From Notospermus geniculatus (Eukaryota; Nemertea; Pilidiophora; Heteronemertea; Lineidae), in NCBI GenBank assembly GCA_002633025.1, contig NMRB01001493.1, positions 93,028 through 157,027 of the forward strand: a DNA stretch of 64,000 bases. The letters run 5' to 3'. The first letter of the stretch is position 1, and each line of letters opens with the position of its first letter. Below, piece after piece: positions 51,882 through 63,149 of this stretch. The position numbers and the translations under genes were made by a program. The notes beneath the pieces are model-generated. The model ran no database searches and was not told the DNA's origin. It worked only from the letters and a program-made list of their open reading frames with translations.

Positions 51882-52255
51882 CATTGGGTCAAACATAACC
51901 CAAATCATAACCCAACGAAGTGTCACTATTGCACTTGGCGAACACTGGGTCAAAATAGCCCATTTATATTGGGCAGGCCTATGACCCACTATATTGGGTA
52001 AAATTCAAGTCCAATGGGTTGATTTCAACCTACACTGATGGGTTACCTTGACACATCAATTGGGTAAAAAGAATAACCCAATATAAACCAACTGACCTGT
52101 CACTATTGCACTTGCTCAACAGGGGCGTTAACTTGACCCAACACCATTAGGTCAATCGTTTTGCCCATCGATTGGTTTAAAACACAGACCAATCTTGGGT
52201 CACAAATTACCCGTCAGGTTGTGTTATTAGATGGTTGGGTCACTCACGTGTTGGG
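51882..52255. repeat. TTGGGT/ACCCAA palindrome array
   Basis: TTGGGT and ACCCAA (and TGGGTC/GACCCA) alternate at irregular 10-30-bp steps, more than 20 boxes in ~370 bp. A short direct repeat TGTCACTATTGCACTTG occurs at about 51921 and 52098, so two larger units can be discerned. Confidence 0.75.
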
Positions 52256-52850
52256 TCATCACATTGAGCTTTTTAAGGTCTTGATTGCGTGCGCAATTTA
52301 TACATACGACAGCTCTCAAATATCATATAACTTTAACCTTAGGCAATAGGCCGAGAAGCTACAAAGAGTTGTTTTGGATGGGGGTATACGTTCAGCTTTG
52401 AAAAAAGCTAAGGGCAGAATTCACTGAGGGTGTTTAAGAGATAGACGCGTGTATTCAGATTCAAGGACAATAAGATTTTGTGGGTGGCCTTACTGCAATC
52501 CGCACTGATTTTCTTTTGTTGTGTTCCGAATTATTTACTTATTTATTTCCCCTCCCCCTACCAACCATTTACGCCGTCCCACAATAGGGGACGGAGGCTG
52601 TCACGAAGAAGCAAAATGTCGTATTTTCGAAGTCAGGTCATCTGAAAAGGAAAGTACATGTAATCATTCCAATCTCTAGGATTGTATTGGTTGTAAGATT
52701 GGAGTCCATTTATTTTCGTTACATCTGCAGCGGTCCGTGTGTAAGTCTCAAATGCCATGAAGAAAAACATTACATGTACATAAAGAGATTATCTTGTGAG
52801 TCTCTAGATTTTCTTTTCATGCTCTAGCAGCAGGCGATGGAAGTGAAATT
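52256..52850. other. No gene recognised
   Basis: Contains TTAAGAGATAGACGCGTGTA (about 52435), like the end of the hairpin MITE at 7366, and a short GTCCC/GGGAC hairpin at about 52577. Confidence 0.4.
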
Positions 52851-52872
52851 CAAAGCCAGGAAGCCGAGTGAG

Positions 52873-53123
52873 ATGGCCTTGTAGGGATTGCAACGGAACG
52901 ACAGGGAACACCAGCTGCGTACTGTGAAAACTGTAGGCCTAAAAGGTGCTGCCACCAGCAATGCCAGGGTATCTCCGCAAAAGACTTCAGATTCATTGAG
53001 AAGACAGACCTGGGTTTCTGGTGCAAGACATGTTTGAGTGCAGGCGACAAATTCGACTTCGAAATCTGCCCTGGTGCGACTGAGGATGGTTACAGAATCA
53101 CACGGAATGGAAATGTACAGTGA
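52873..53123 (+). pseudogene. PHD-finger-like remnant
   Basis: WPCRDCNGTTGN appears in one frame; after a shift near 52920 a second frame has YCENC, CCHQQCQGISAKDFRFIEKT and DLGFWCKTCL, running to TGA 53121. C-x2-C ... C-x2-C ... H-x2-C ... W-x-C-x2-C is the cysteine/histidine ladder of a PHD zinc finger. PHD fingers are common in LINE ORF1 proteins and chromatin factors; which applies here is unclear. The frameshift suggests it is dead, or that a small intron was missed. Confidence 0.5.
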
Positions 53124-53524
53124 GGCCGCCATAAGGGAACAGGTTTTCCTAAGTATCTGTGGAACGCGTCCAGACTTCAGGGGAGCTGCCACCTACGCCA
53201 GAAACGGTCCCCTGAAAGAAGGCACCAGCGCAAGAGCCCTGATCTAAAAGACGGGAGGGAAGTGTGACAACAGGATGCCAGTCAGTGTTAAAGGCAATGT
53301 ATCACGGATATTTACGCGGCCCACGCAAATCATTATTTATTTACATTTTGTTTGTTTATGTCCAGTCTTTCTTTGTCTCATGAGTAATGTGTTGGAGGCA
53401 TGCCCCTCTAGAAATGTTTTTGATACCGGAAATCATTCAATTTTGTGGGTTGGCATGTCCCAAAATTCCGTAATATTAATAAAATAATTGTAAACAATGA
53501 AGTCATGATACATTATCTTTATAG

Positions 53525-53736
53525 GTGATGGGCGCTGCCTGTCAACGGCCATCACAGGAACCGACGACCTTGCGCCAGAATTACGTCTCCGTTGCGCACT
53601 AGAGCTTTTCATCCGACAGAGCCACTACAAGGCCCTGCATGAAGACGACCAAGAATGGTTAGCGTTGTGCCCATCATTTGAAGAAACGATTCGCGACTGC
53701 GTCTCCAGAAGGGGATACTCCTCCGCATGTATCTAG
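53525..53736 (+). CDS. OTU-like cysteine protease domain, terminal exon (partial)
   Basis: Acceptor TATCTTTATAG precedes a 69-residue frame ending at TAG 53734: GDGRCLSTAITGTDDLAPEL, RLRCALELFIRQSHYKAL and SFEETIRDCVSRRGYSSACI. D-G-x-C-L followed by a helix with ELR-R-A-EL is the start of the OTU fold, where this cysteine is the catalytic nucleophile for ubiquitin cleavage; the C-terminal catalytic histidine is not present. It is too short for a whole OTU domain (~130 residues), so it is a fragment or one exon. It follows the PHD-like remnant in the same orientation. Confidence 0.5.
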
Positions 53737-53885
53737 TATATTGTTATTGTTATTCCAGTTGATAGTCATACATGTACACACACAGCGTCATAACGATGAT
53801 ATTGCCTTGAAATAAAATTTGGAAACCTGAATCGATCGTCCTAGTTGAAGTAACGTACGTCGAACTTGTGGACACGTCGCTTTTA

Positions 53886-54251
53886 TAATAGTGAGGTTTC
53901 GCAAATCTGATGAAACTCGAGGGACAAAAGTCCGAAATTCTACTTCATTTCCATGACGTGATGTATTAATCAGGAGATGGTTGATACCACAAATATTGCA
54001 TGCTGCAAGAGCGTCTTTGTGACGCAAGACCGCGATAGAGTTATGGTGTAAAAATTTTGAAATTCATCTTTCGGGGGAAATTTGAAAATTCAAGATGCAA
54101 CGTAACTCTCTCGGTCTTACATGAAATGCTAAAAGACGCACTGGCGGCAGGGTCATTTGTGATCTCCAGAAATACATTACGTCCTGGAAATGAAGTTGAA
54201 TTTCGTATTTTGTACTTCTTGTTTCGTCAGATTTGCAAAACCTCACTATTC
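53886..54251. mobile_element. Degenerate foldback, ~366 bp
   Basis: AATAGTGAGGTTTCGCAAAT then CTTCATTTCCATGACGT on the left pair with inverted copies on the right (ACGTCCTGGAAATGAAG, ATTTGCAAAACCTCACTATT). The two arms nearly meet at 54060. Confidence 0.75.
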
Positions 54252-54464
54252 TAAGAGAGGGGAGAGACATCCAGGAGGATCTGCGATTAGGGTCTGGAGG
54301 GAGGTGTCCATCCACCAGGTTCTGCCGCCTTTAGCACACGTCTCGCAACACTTTTTAATCTACTGCTTATAGCCCTAAGTTCCCACCAGCATAAATTCGC
54401 CTCGCATGGACAGACAGCTCCTCACCACTTCCAAGGTATGCGCAACCCTGGAATTATCAGCCGT

Positions 54465-54837
54465 GGTTACACTACATAAAATCTCGGGGATTTTTTGTGG
54501 TCACACCTGTGAATTGCCGGGCTTCAAGAAACCCGTGTGAAAAACAAGGGTTTTTGGAACACGGCAAGCTCGCCCTGCTTTTCGAAATCCCCGTGCTTTC
54601 ATTAGTTCTTAGCACGGCTACAGATGGCACAACCATTACGTGACGTCGTTTTCGCGCCTCCAACTATGTGTGCCAATACAGAAATGACCGAAGAGTCAGT
54701 GCATGCAGCGCACCTGTCGCCGGGCTACCTCACTACAATGTACTAGTAGTAGTGTGAAATCTCGCGGGGCTTTTCGCCCACACGGGTCTGACAAACACGG
54801 GTCAAGAAAAACACGGGTATTTTCAACAGGTGTGACC
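54465..54837. mobile_element. GGTTACAC-ended MITE, copy 3 (reverse)
   Basis: A 373-bp reverse copy of the element at 6878, with about 15-20% divergence by eye. Confidence 0.75.
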
Positions 54838-54847
54838 GTAGCTACCA

Positions 54848-55440
54848 TTGCCGTAAAATAAACGGGCCTGCTGAAATGCAGCAGCCTCGTCTTCTGTTAC
54901 AGCATCTCGTCGTTGTCTTGCAATGCAGCCATGGCTCTCACAGGTAGACCTTGATCCCATTCAACAGTCTCGACTAAAGTTGTCAAAGAGTCATTGCAAA
55001 GACACTTCAACTGTCTGGGTTCACACTATAGCTGAACTGTTGGAGTGACAGTATAGACATCTTGAGTAACCTTTTTTCGAAAGAGCCTAAGCCTTTTCAA
55101 AATCAGTGGCATACCCTGAATAATAGGGAGTTTGAGATCAGCGACTTATCACTGATCCTTATACGTATACGGATAGATTTCTGTACAACGAGGACAAATT
55201 TTGTGTACATTTCGATCCGTATATACGTATAAGGATCCGTGATAAGTTGCTGATCTCAAACTCCCTATAATTGGTTTGGCCATAAACCTATAGAAAAAAT
55301 GACTAATTCAAACTCGCATAACACCAATGAAATGGGCACTATTTCTGGCACACATTACTCAGCTGTTACCTAATACATGATTGTATGTAGTGCTATTTCA
55401 TCAGACAGTCTGGAGCTCGTGGACAATTCTATTGACAACT
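54848..55440 (-). mobile_element. Reverse copy of the 12424 element core and arm
   Basis: Reading leftwards it repeats, with substitutions, the order AAATGGGCACTATTTCTGGC, CCTAAGCCTTTTC, the GCTGAACTGTTGGAGTGACA block and the sequence coding REDNDEML. A premature stop breaks the frame after the DNDEML codons. Interrupted by the 55124 MITE. Confidence 0.65.
55124..55267. mobile_element. Hairpin MITE with TAA duplication (Harbinger-like)
   Basis: TAGGGAGTTTGAGATCAGCG continues mirrored for ~45 bp to CCTTATACGTATA. TAA flanks both sides (55121-55123, 55268-55270), and the related sequence near 14200 shows the empty site. A TWA duplication is typical of PIF/Harbinger elements. Confidence 0.85.
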
Positions 55441-55462
55441 ATATACAGCTTTGCCGAACATT

Positions 55463-55849
55463 TCAAACCACCTTGGGTTTGCAACGTATCTGCTTCCATG
55501 AACCAGGGTTACACATTTTTGGAATCTCGTTACTGTTAGAAAAAGACGTCTGCGTTTCAAACGATGTTAGATAGTCAATGGTGCAGTTATTTGTCCACAA
55601 CATACAATTTCTTGTCGTCTCATCGAAACAGTTATCTGTACAAATAACGTCTCCAAATGTCTCGTACGTCCTAGCACATTCATTCATACAATATAACCTC
55701 GAGATGCTCTTTAATACAATCAACGTGTTCATCTGCTCTTTAATTTTGACATCACTGTTTGCAGTTGTGTTAATCGTATGAAAAAAGAAACCTGAAAAAA
55801 ATGACAAAATTTGACAAGGAAAATGATGGGTCTCCGATGTTGTGGACAA
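55463..55849 (-). CDS. Unidentified cysteine-rich ORF, PAN/apple-like pattern
   Basis: A 128-codon frame on the minus strand. Residues 46-90 read VLKSISRLYCMNECARTYET then CTDNCFDETTRNCMLWTNNC. The order C-x3-C...C-x3-C-F---T--C-L recalls the PAN/apple fold of secreted adhesion proteins. A hydrophobic stretch precedes it (ILSFFSGFFFHTINTTANS), but no clean signal peptide is present. It could be one exon of a larger gene or a chance frame. Confidence 0.3.
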   Translation of the reverse strand: MSTTSETHHFPCQILSFFSGFFFHTINTTANSDVKIKEQMNTLIVLKSISRLYCMNECARTYETFGDVICTDNCFDETTRNCMLWTNNCTIDYLTSFETQTSFSNSNEIPKMCNPGSWKQIRCKPKVV

Positions 55850-57381
55850 CGAGCAGGAAGTCTTCCTCCAGTGTTAAACTGATTTAGATATTGAATTCTT
55901 AAATACCTGAAAGAGTGGTATTATTCAGACACAGGTGTGCCCATGATATCTCGAAGACTGCTGACACAGCGAGGAAGAGTTCCATCCCGTTTTTCTCTCC
56001 TTGCCAAAACGTTCGATGACTCTCAATTCTAAGTAATTTAATCAACAAAACTCCCAGCTTTAAATACATGCAGCATTCGTGTCAAAGACAAATTTCCCTC
56101 GCAGCCATGTGCAACACAGTCTCGCCACTAAAGCGGGTCTCAATGATGTTGTAGGCCCTAACGTTCAACAGCAGATAGGTTGGGCAGGTTTCCAACTCCG
56201 ACTCGGACTCCGGCTTCAACTGCCAGAACTATTGCAGTCCACTGTAGAGATGGTTGATAAAAACGATTTGATAGACGTTTGCAAATCGTAAAATGCCATA
56301 ACTTTGGGCAGAATAATTCTGACTCGTAATCGGAAGTGCACGTAAATAGCAAATATTATACCATAGATAAGTCCCACTGAGAGGTCTTCAATTTACTGTC
56401 ATTATAATGGGAGAAACAAGAACAACAAAATCACATAATTAAGGAGTGTATTCAACAGGTAGAATATCCAAAACATGCCTTCCTTGGAAACATGGTGAAA
56501 CTGACTTCAGTCTGATTGTTGGTGGATTGTCATGGCATAGTTATTTTGGTCAATGGGTGTTCAAGAGTATGACAGGGGTCAGTTTGGGTATGGTGGTAAA
56601 CAGACATGACTATAGAGCCCAATACTGCTCATAGTGACATAATGCTATCTACTGCTTGTGAAGTCAGCTGTGTAAAATATAAAAAGTAGAGTTGCTTGAT
56701 GGTTTTGCACTCAACCTAAAGTTCGCAGACAGTGGCAAGGTTGAATAAGTCTAATTGAGTGGAACCATTCAGGTACAGCAAGGCTGCCGGTCTATTTCGT
56801 CATGTTCAACAAAACACTTCACTGAGGCTGTTCTCCTTTTTCAGTATACCCACAAATCTCAAGTTTTCTTTGTTTCATTTCCTACATATCTAGTGAAAAT
56901 GCATTAAAAATATTAGACTCCTTTCAATTGATATTCTGGACTTAATGTTCATGTGAAGTTAGAGCTTCAAATGATGATTATTTCTTATATTTCTGGGCAT
57001 TTAAAAATATGCATTGTTTTAAATCTATAGGTCAGGGTCAGTCAAGATTAATTATTGTGGTACAGTTTTCAATCACTCAACTAACGTAAACCACCATGTG
57101 ATTTTGGTTGCGATTGGTGCAGCCATTTCCGAGTTTTGCACAACTTGCATGTCATCTCCTTAAACCTGTAAACTCCAGACCGTGGGTCTGGAGAAAATGA
57201 GNCTTCAAAATGAACTGTGGGGTAAATTCAGAGATATTGGAGGAGATTTACCAAAATTGCCAGGAGCTCTTATCTGAATAAATAATGAGAAGCCATTACC
57301 ATATTGCAGGCATCTCCTCCTTTTATAGTCCCCCTACAGGTTTAACAGCCCATGCCCTTTGATAATATGACATAAGTCAGA
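55850..57381. other. No gene recognised
   Basis: Short frames at 56079-56634 have no domain. AT-rich from 56640; N at 57202. Confidence 0.4.
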
Positions 57382-57872
57382 ATCTATACCTAGGTTATCA
57401 AGGACGAGCGTTCAGATTATGCAATGACCTTGAAGGTCAGAGGTCAAGGTCAAACAGTTCTAAAGCGCAAATCTCCTCGGAATTCAGGAGAAAACGAATT
57501 AGAACCTGAATTAACCATCCCCGACAGGCTTATATTAGGGATCCTGTTCCAGCTACGCAATACTTCGCAAGGTCAGAGGTCAAGGTCACAGTCAACCATC
57601 ACAAATCACACGAGACAGAGCCTGGTGATACTGGAAGCCTAAAACATTCATCTACACCTAGGTTATGAAGGATGAGCTTTCAGATTACGCAATGACCTTG
57701 AAGGTCAGAGGTCAAGGTCAAGGTCAAACAGTTCTAAAGCGCAGATCTCAGTGGAATTTCTGGAGAAAACGAATTAGAAGCCTGAATTAACCATCCTCGA
57801 TAGGCTTATATCAGGGATCCTCTTCCAGTTACGCAATACTTCTCAAGGTCAAAGGTCAAGGTCACACTTAAC
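57382..57872. repeat. Tandem ~267-bp repeat rich in AGGTCA
   Basis: Two copies starting ACCTAGGTTAT (57388, 57655) each contain GACCTTGAAGGTCAGAGGTC and, about 130 bp later, CAAGGTCAGAGGTCAAGGTC. AGGTCA is the nuclear-receptor half-site; here it occurs as closely spaced direct repeats. The repeat belongs to a dispersed family (see 1195 and 29248). Confidence 0.75.
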
Positions 57873-58238
57873 TAGCTCTAAGTAGTAAACTTCTCATTGG
57901 AAACCATTGACATCGCTCCGATGTCCTTCTCTTGTTTGGTATGATATGCAGCAGATATGAATCTACAACATTGATTTTTGGAACCTGCACATTAAGACGA
58001 ACATTTTGATACCAAATTTATATGGTTTTACCCCCGGTAGGGGTAGGGCGTTTTTTGAGGGCCTCCGCCACTGGACTAAATGGGTTTCTAGGACCTTAAC
58101 CTGAATACAAGTAAATATGAATTTAGACGCGTGTTGACCCACATGTATTCACGCTTTGTAAATACGGCCCTATGTGCTTAAACCCACGGTTACGCGCCCG
58201 CGAACGAGTCTTGGACCCATGTTCCGGAAGCCATCGTT
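57873..58238. other. No gene recognised
   Basis: TTTAGACGCGTGTTGACCC near 58120 resembles the hairpin MITE end at 7366. Confidence 0.4.
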
Positions 58239-58392
58239 AAGCCAAGCGCACATTTGCGACAAAACTCGATGCGTTAGGGGTATCTGTTAAAATCGACTGA
58301 CCTGGCTGAATGGCGAGTCGACAGCGTTGGGTCAGTCCACTTTAAAAACACCCCTAACGCATTGAGTTTTGTCGAACATGTGCGCTAGGCTT
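58239..58392. mobile_element. Foldback MITE, 154 bp
   Basis: AAGCCAAGCGCACATTTGCG then ACAAAACTCGATGCGTTAGG are mirrored by CCTAACGCATTGAGTTTTGT and GTGCGCTAGGCTT. Confidence 0.8.
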
Positions 58393-58740
58393 CAGCCTAG
58401 TGATGTCGTTAACTCATTGTTAAAGCAAATCGCTCGCGGGGTTTCGTTTGATTTTTGAGCGACCCTCCCACAGCGAGTGATTCTAGCCTCCAGGCAAAGC
58501 CATGCTCCAGTCATATGCAAAACCTCTGCAAATATGCGAATGTGCATCTGGTGACGAGGTTCCATTAAACATTTGTTGAAATGGATTAATGACATTCTCA
58601 AATTCAGTCGGTCAAAATGTACATTTTGTACTATTCACATTGACTTGGAAGCGGCAGATTTTGCACAATACGCCTCCGAAGTTTGGCTCTCTAATGCATT
58701 TCCCATTAAACTAAAATCCTTCTTTCGCCTTTTTCTCAAA

Positions 58741-58905
58741 ATGGCGGTTGATATTGAGGAGCAACTGCACAATCAAAACAAACAGCGCGAGCAATTTGCT
58801 CTAAGAATGCGCCTCTGTTCCCGAAAGGCTTGGTACATTAAAAGATGTCGATATTTTAAGGCATGGCTTTCATTAAGCCTACGTACGGCGTCTATTCGCA
58901 TGTAA
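58741..58905 (+). CDS. Short ORF, possible transposase N-terminus
   Basis: From ATG 58741 the frame reads MAVDIEEQLHNQNKQREQFA then LRMRLCSRKAWYIKRCRYFK, stopping at 58903. The acidic start and a basic, aromatic RR/KAW-YI-R cluster resemble N-terminal regions of Harbinger-type nucleases, by pattern only. The upstream extension to 58573 is open but lacks character. No downstream domain is found. Confidence 0.3.
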   Translation: MAVDIEEQLHNQNKQREQFALRMRLCSRKAWYIKRCRYFKAWLSLSLRTASIRM

Positions 58906-58937
58906 GCTATACAGAAATGACGCAAATATAAAAGTTC

Positions 58938-59045
58938 GGGGCCCGTATGCATAAAAGTGGAATAAGCTTCTTCCAGGTATAACCTAACGTTGTAACCTTA
59001 AGTTATACCTGGAATAAGCTTATTCCACCTTTATGCATACGGGTC
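58938..59045. mobile_element. Near-perfect hairpin MITE, ~108 bp
   Basis: GGGCCCGTATGCATAAAAGT then GGAATAAGCTT and CCAGGTATAACCT are mirrored; the loop is about 12 bp. Confidence 0.88.
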
Positions 59046-61767
59046 CTGAAGTCTCAAAAACGCGGGTAAATTCGATGATACGCTGATAAAGTGTGGAATC
59101 CCCATTTGTATACTCAGTCTCCATTTACGCCAGTAGGAGAAACCCGGCTGACGCAGGTATCAAGATATTGGAAGTCGCGCGCCGGCCAAAATTTCTTCAA
59201 CACGCCGAATCCTTGCTAGCGCAGCTCAAAATAGAACTGGAGATTCCCGTCGGCCACACACGGTACCGGTAGCAGCATACGAATCTCGGCGTGGGCCGGT
59301 GGCCATTGGTGTTGCAATAGGCATTTTTTCCATGTGTACTGTTCATAAACTCAAAGCCTCATAATAAGGCCTCATAAAAATTAAAAGATTCATAATAAAA
59401 TTCAAAGGGCGTATTCATTCTCATTTGAGACCAAGATTTGTGATCCTTGGGAAAACTAGAAAAGCTATGAATTTGAAAGTTGCAGGGATGATTCTATGGT
59501 GAAAATGATCAATATTGGATCAATTGTCAAGTCAATCATAAGTCATTATCTAGAACAAAAGGCTAGTCAATGTGATGAGGCCCCGCAAAAATGCCATAAA
59601 GTCTAAATGTTACTTCAGAAATGGGGTGTGCTGCTCATTAGAGGTCCTGATCATGCAAGATTTTTCATCATAATTACCAAGAACACCCCAAAAAATGATT
59701 TTGAAATTCTTCGCTTAAGAGAGAGTGAGCTATTAATAACCTAGGCCTACTAAAAATAGTGATTCATGACATGAAGTGACTTATGTCATGGCTCTTTTTC
59801 TTTGACAATAGGATCGAACTATTTTTTCACTGAGGGGTTATGGTTTGCTTCAATGAAGTCGGCCCTACATTGAATGGTGGCTATTGCACTGAAGTGTTGG
59901 TGGTTAGGCTTGAATGAAAAGGCAATTGATGCCTATTATGCACTGTTATATACCATAGGTCTTGATTCTAAGTGAACATAAAGGTCCCCTGGACAGGGCC
60001 CAATACCAATGGCACTAGTCAAACTGATTGAATGTACTGATTGGGGCAGGGAATGTTACATTTTGATATACCCCCCCCCCCGAAAACCCAACAATGCAAT
60101 CTTACAATATAGTTTGCTGATAAACCTAACCTGCTTCTGAAATTGATACATCATTATTCATTACACAATTGAACCTTTAGTAGAAAACTGTCCAGTGATT
60201 AATTGTAGTTCCTCTAGATAGGACCAGATGGTGTCACTTAGTGTTTTTTTCAGTCTTATAACATTGGTGGTATTTATGATTAAAACAATATTTTTGTGGC
60301 GCCACCTAGCCGTATCTAATGGAACTATAATGAATTGTGGGACAATTTTCAACTTAGTGTTGGGATGATACAGGTTGTCCGACCTTATCAGCCTGCTGGT
60401 ATTCCACCATTCACTCAATAAAAAAACAACTGTAGTCACCTAGTAATCCAAGAGCAGAATTATCAGTTCTAAATCCACATCTCCAATAATCCACATGAAA
60501 CCAAGGTTATCATCAGTTTTTTACATGGCACAGATGCACTACCATGTCTACGCAGTACTAAAACTCTAGGCTATAGCTCAAGCAAGCACTCTGAGCTACA
60601 ACATTGCAGTGACCCTTTGTCCAAAGAAAGTCTAAGAAATTGCTTCGTAACAAAAAGAAATATTCAATATTATCTAACATCTTCTAGGACTTTCCTAGTC
60701 CCTATTCAAACCCTGGACAGGTCACGCCAGTATCATCCCTTGCACCCTTATATTGGCATGTCTTTCATCTCCATTCAATTTCTTTGAAAACATCAAGTCA
60801 CCCAAAACACCTTTATCAGGAATGGGCAAGAAATGACATTATGCAACCATAACACAATGTATAGGCCTATGGCACCTCCAACCCCCACCTAGAGAATAGA
60901 ATGGTCCTACATTGAGCAACAAAAAGTGATTCTTCTGTCAGTTTCTGGTCATTGAAATGACCCAACATTATATTTCTAGGTCAGGGTGATCACGAACAGC
61001 CTGATTTGACAATCCCTAAGATGAGAATGAACATGCCCTTTTTAATGAGCCAATTAAAATGTGTTAATGTATAGATAGTACAGTCTTTTTAAAAAGTAAA
61101 ATGACAGCTAATATCTCAGCTAATACCAAAGGTTCCAACCTCAACTTGTATTATGTTATGCCATATAATGTTGTCAGAAGGATCACAAACGAAATTGAGG
61201 GTTTGTGACAAAATATCACCAACATATGAAAATATCAATATCAAAAAAGAATCATTTCAAAATTCTGAATTTTGAATTTAAAATCAGAGTGATATCATTC
61301 ACCAGTCAATCCTATGAATTCCTGTGAAGAAACTTTTTAAAAATCATTTCTCATTTCAGATTTCATGAAATATCATCAGATTTTATGAATTTGATATTTT
61401 GCAAAATTCGGTAGTTCACATATGTTCCCCTCATCAACAGTCAATCATGATGATAACATAATTATAGTTCATACTGATTATTCCCAAAAAATACATGTAT
61501 AGCATGTTTTTTCTGATGATATTTTGATATTTCTTAAAAACGAAAAGAGATTTTTCGAAACTTTTTTCAAAGAATTTCTTAGAAGTCATCAGGGAATAAT
61601 ATCAATCTAATTCTGAAATGAACATTGGGGATTCTAAATATTGTGTTTTTTCTTGATATTTTGAAATTCTAATATTTTCATGATAATTTGCCACAAATCC
61701 TAAATGTTGTATGTCATCATTTAGGCACCATATTTTTTGTGTATAAAAATGGCAATCTTGCCCTTAA
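59046..61767. other. AT-rich, no gene recognised
   Basis: No open frame above 92 codons with any motif, no RNA gene, no clear inverted arms. Poly-C (60070-60081). 61200-61700 is strongly AT-rich with GATATTTTG phrases. Confidence 0.5.
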
Positions 61768-62053
61768 GGCCACGCTTTTTTTNAGAAACCGCGCATCGTG
61801 ACATCGATCGGACGGTAAATCATACAAACATGACAAAATAGGCCTATTTTTGAAAAATGTATTTTCGATCTCGGCCTCCTGAGCGGCGGGCGGGATAAAA
61901 ATAAAAATAAATTTTTATTTTTTTTTCATTTTGTGGAGTTTTTGGAGCGGCGGGCTCGCGAAAATCCCGAAAAATAAAATTTTATTTTTTTTTCATTTTC
62001 CTATTTTCACCTAGCGGCGGGCCCGCGAAACAAGGAATAAAAAAAGCGTGGCC
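61768..62053. mobile_element. MITE with TAA duplication, 286 bp (Harbinger-like)
   Basis: GGCCACGCTTTTTT on the left mirrors AAAAAAAGCGTGGCC on the right, with TAA on both sides (61765-61767, 62054-62056). The interior has three GAGCGGCGGGC-type boxes separated by A/T runs (TTTTTATTTTTTTTTCATTT). N at 61783. Confidence 0.8.
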
Positions 62054-62697
62054 TAAATGACCAGTAGCATCTCAGCAGAATAGGAAACATCACTGTATTT
62101 TAATTTTTTAACAAGACTGATTGTCATTTATGCTGAGACTGCATGCAACAATGGAAATGACAAGTCATAGGAATATCCAATAGAATAAAACAAGAAATCT
62201 CAACATGGGAAGGTATGTAAGGTACGATTTGACCCCAGTAAGATATAACAAGAAGCCAGGACCCAAAAAACGAATTGCTGGAAGTCTAAAGACCCCAGCA
62301 TCTTCTCAAATTGACTTCCATAAATAATTGTGGAAGTCATGACCCAGATAGGGAAAAAGTTAATAAAAGCCCTGACTGCTGATTTATGGACTCTTAGGGC
62401 TGGCCTAGAACTATCGTCAGGCCCTCGTTAAGAACATGAGTCCGTAAATTGATGTGCCCGACCTAGGTCATTGGTCTAGTACATAGTTAAAAGTACTTTC
62501 TAGTGGAAATGCAATGTTGGTCTCATCTGCGCATTAGGCAGTCCTTCACACTGTCACTATCCACATGTCGACTGTCAGTGTGCCAGTCGATATGCACGAC
62601 AGGTACAGTGGCTGCTGCATATCTGCCCGTGCAGGGAATATATTGCCGCTGGAAAACTAAACAGACTGTTCCAGTAGCTATGCACTGCTGACACCTA
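62054..62697. other. No gene recognised
   Basis: AT-rich to mixed; nothing beyond short frames. Confidence 0.45.
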
Positions 62698-62933
62698 TGT
62701 TCGTCACACCAACTATACTACCAAGTGAAAGCACTGTGAGACCACATTGTTCTCAATTCTGTATAGTGAGACCAGCATACTGCATTGTATTTCCTGTTCC
62801 GCTTGGTCACGTGCTTCTGAATAAAACCCATGTCACGAAGCCTTACGTCATAATTTTCACATGATTAAATCCTTGTCAAATCTAAGCAAGGTCCGCCCAT
62901 CTGGTGACAATCTAGTATGGAACGACTAGAACA
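62698..62933 (+). repeat. Probable 5' LTR of a Gypsy-type element
   Basis: The right boundary is fixed by GAACA immediately before a primer-binding-like TGGTGGCAGCGG. TGTTC at 62698 would give matching 5-bp inverted ends and a 236-bp LTR. It contains AATAAA (62820-62825) and GGTCACGTG. The left boundary is an inference because the 3' LTR lies outside the window. Confidence 0.55.
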
Positions 62934-62950
62934 TGGTGGCAGCGGTCACC
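62934..62950 (+). promoter_or_regulatory. Primer binding site
   Basis: TGGTGGCAGCGGTCACC directly follows the LTR's terminal CA. Such TGGT-starting sites pair with a tRNA 3' end to prime reverse transcription; the specific tRNA is not assigned. Confidence 0.6.
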
Positions 62951-63149
62951 AGACGGGCGTAGAGGTTAAGTAAATGAAGAAATGAACGAGAAAACGATCT
63001 TTGAAAGCTAAGTTGAAATTCCCGCGTGGTCATCGAACCCAAGCTCCGTGATGCATTGCTGAATGCACGTGAATGAACACTGACTGTACTGCGAGTGTGT
63101 ACATTGCCCTGTGATTGTGAACTTGGCTGGTTAGAGAACTTTGCTGAAA

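Noticed and set aside
52824-53192. 122-codon minus-strand frame
   Set aside because: Antisense to the PHD-like ladder, which explains its cysteines and open frame better.
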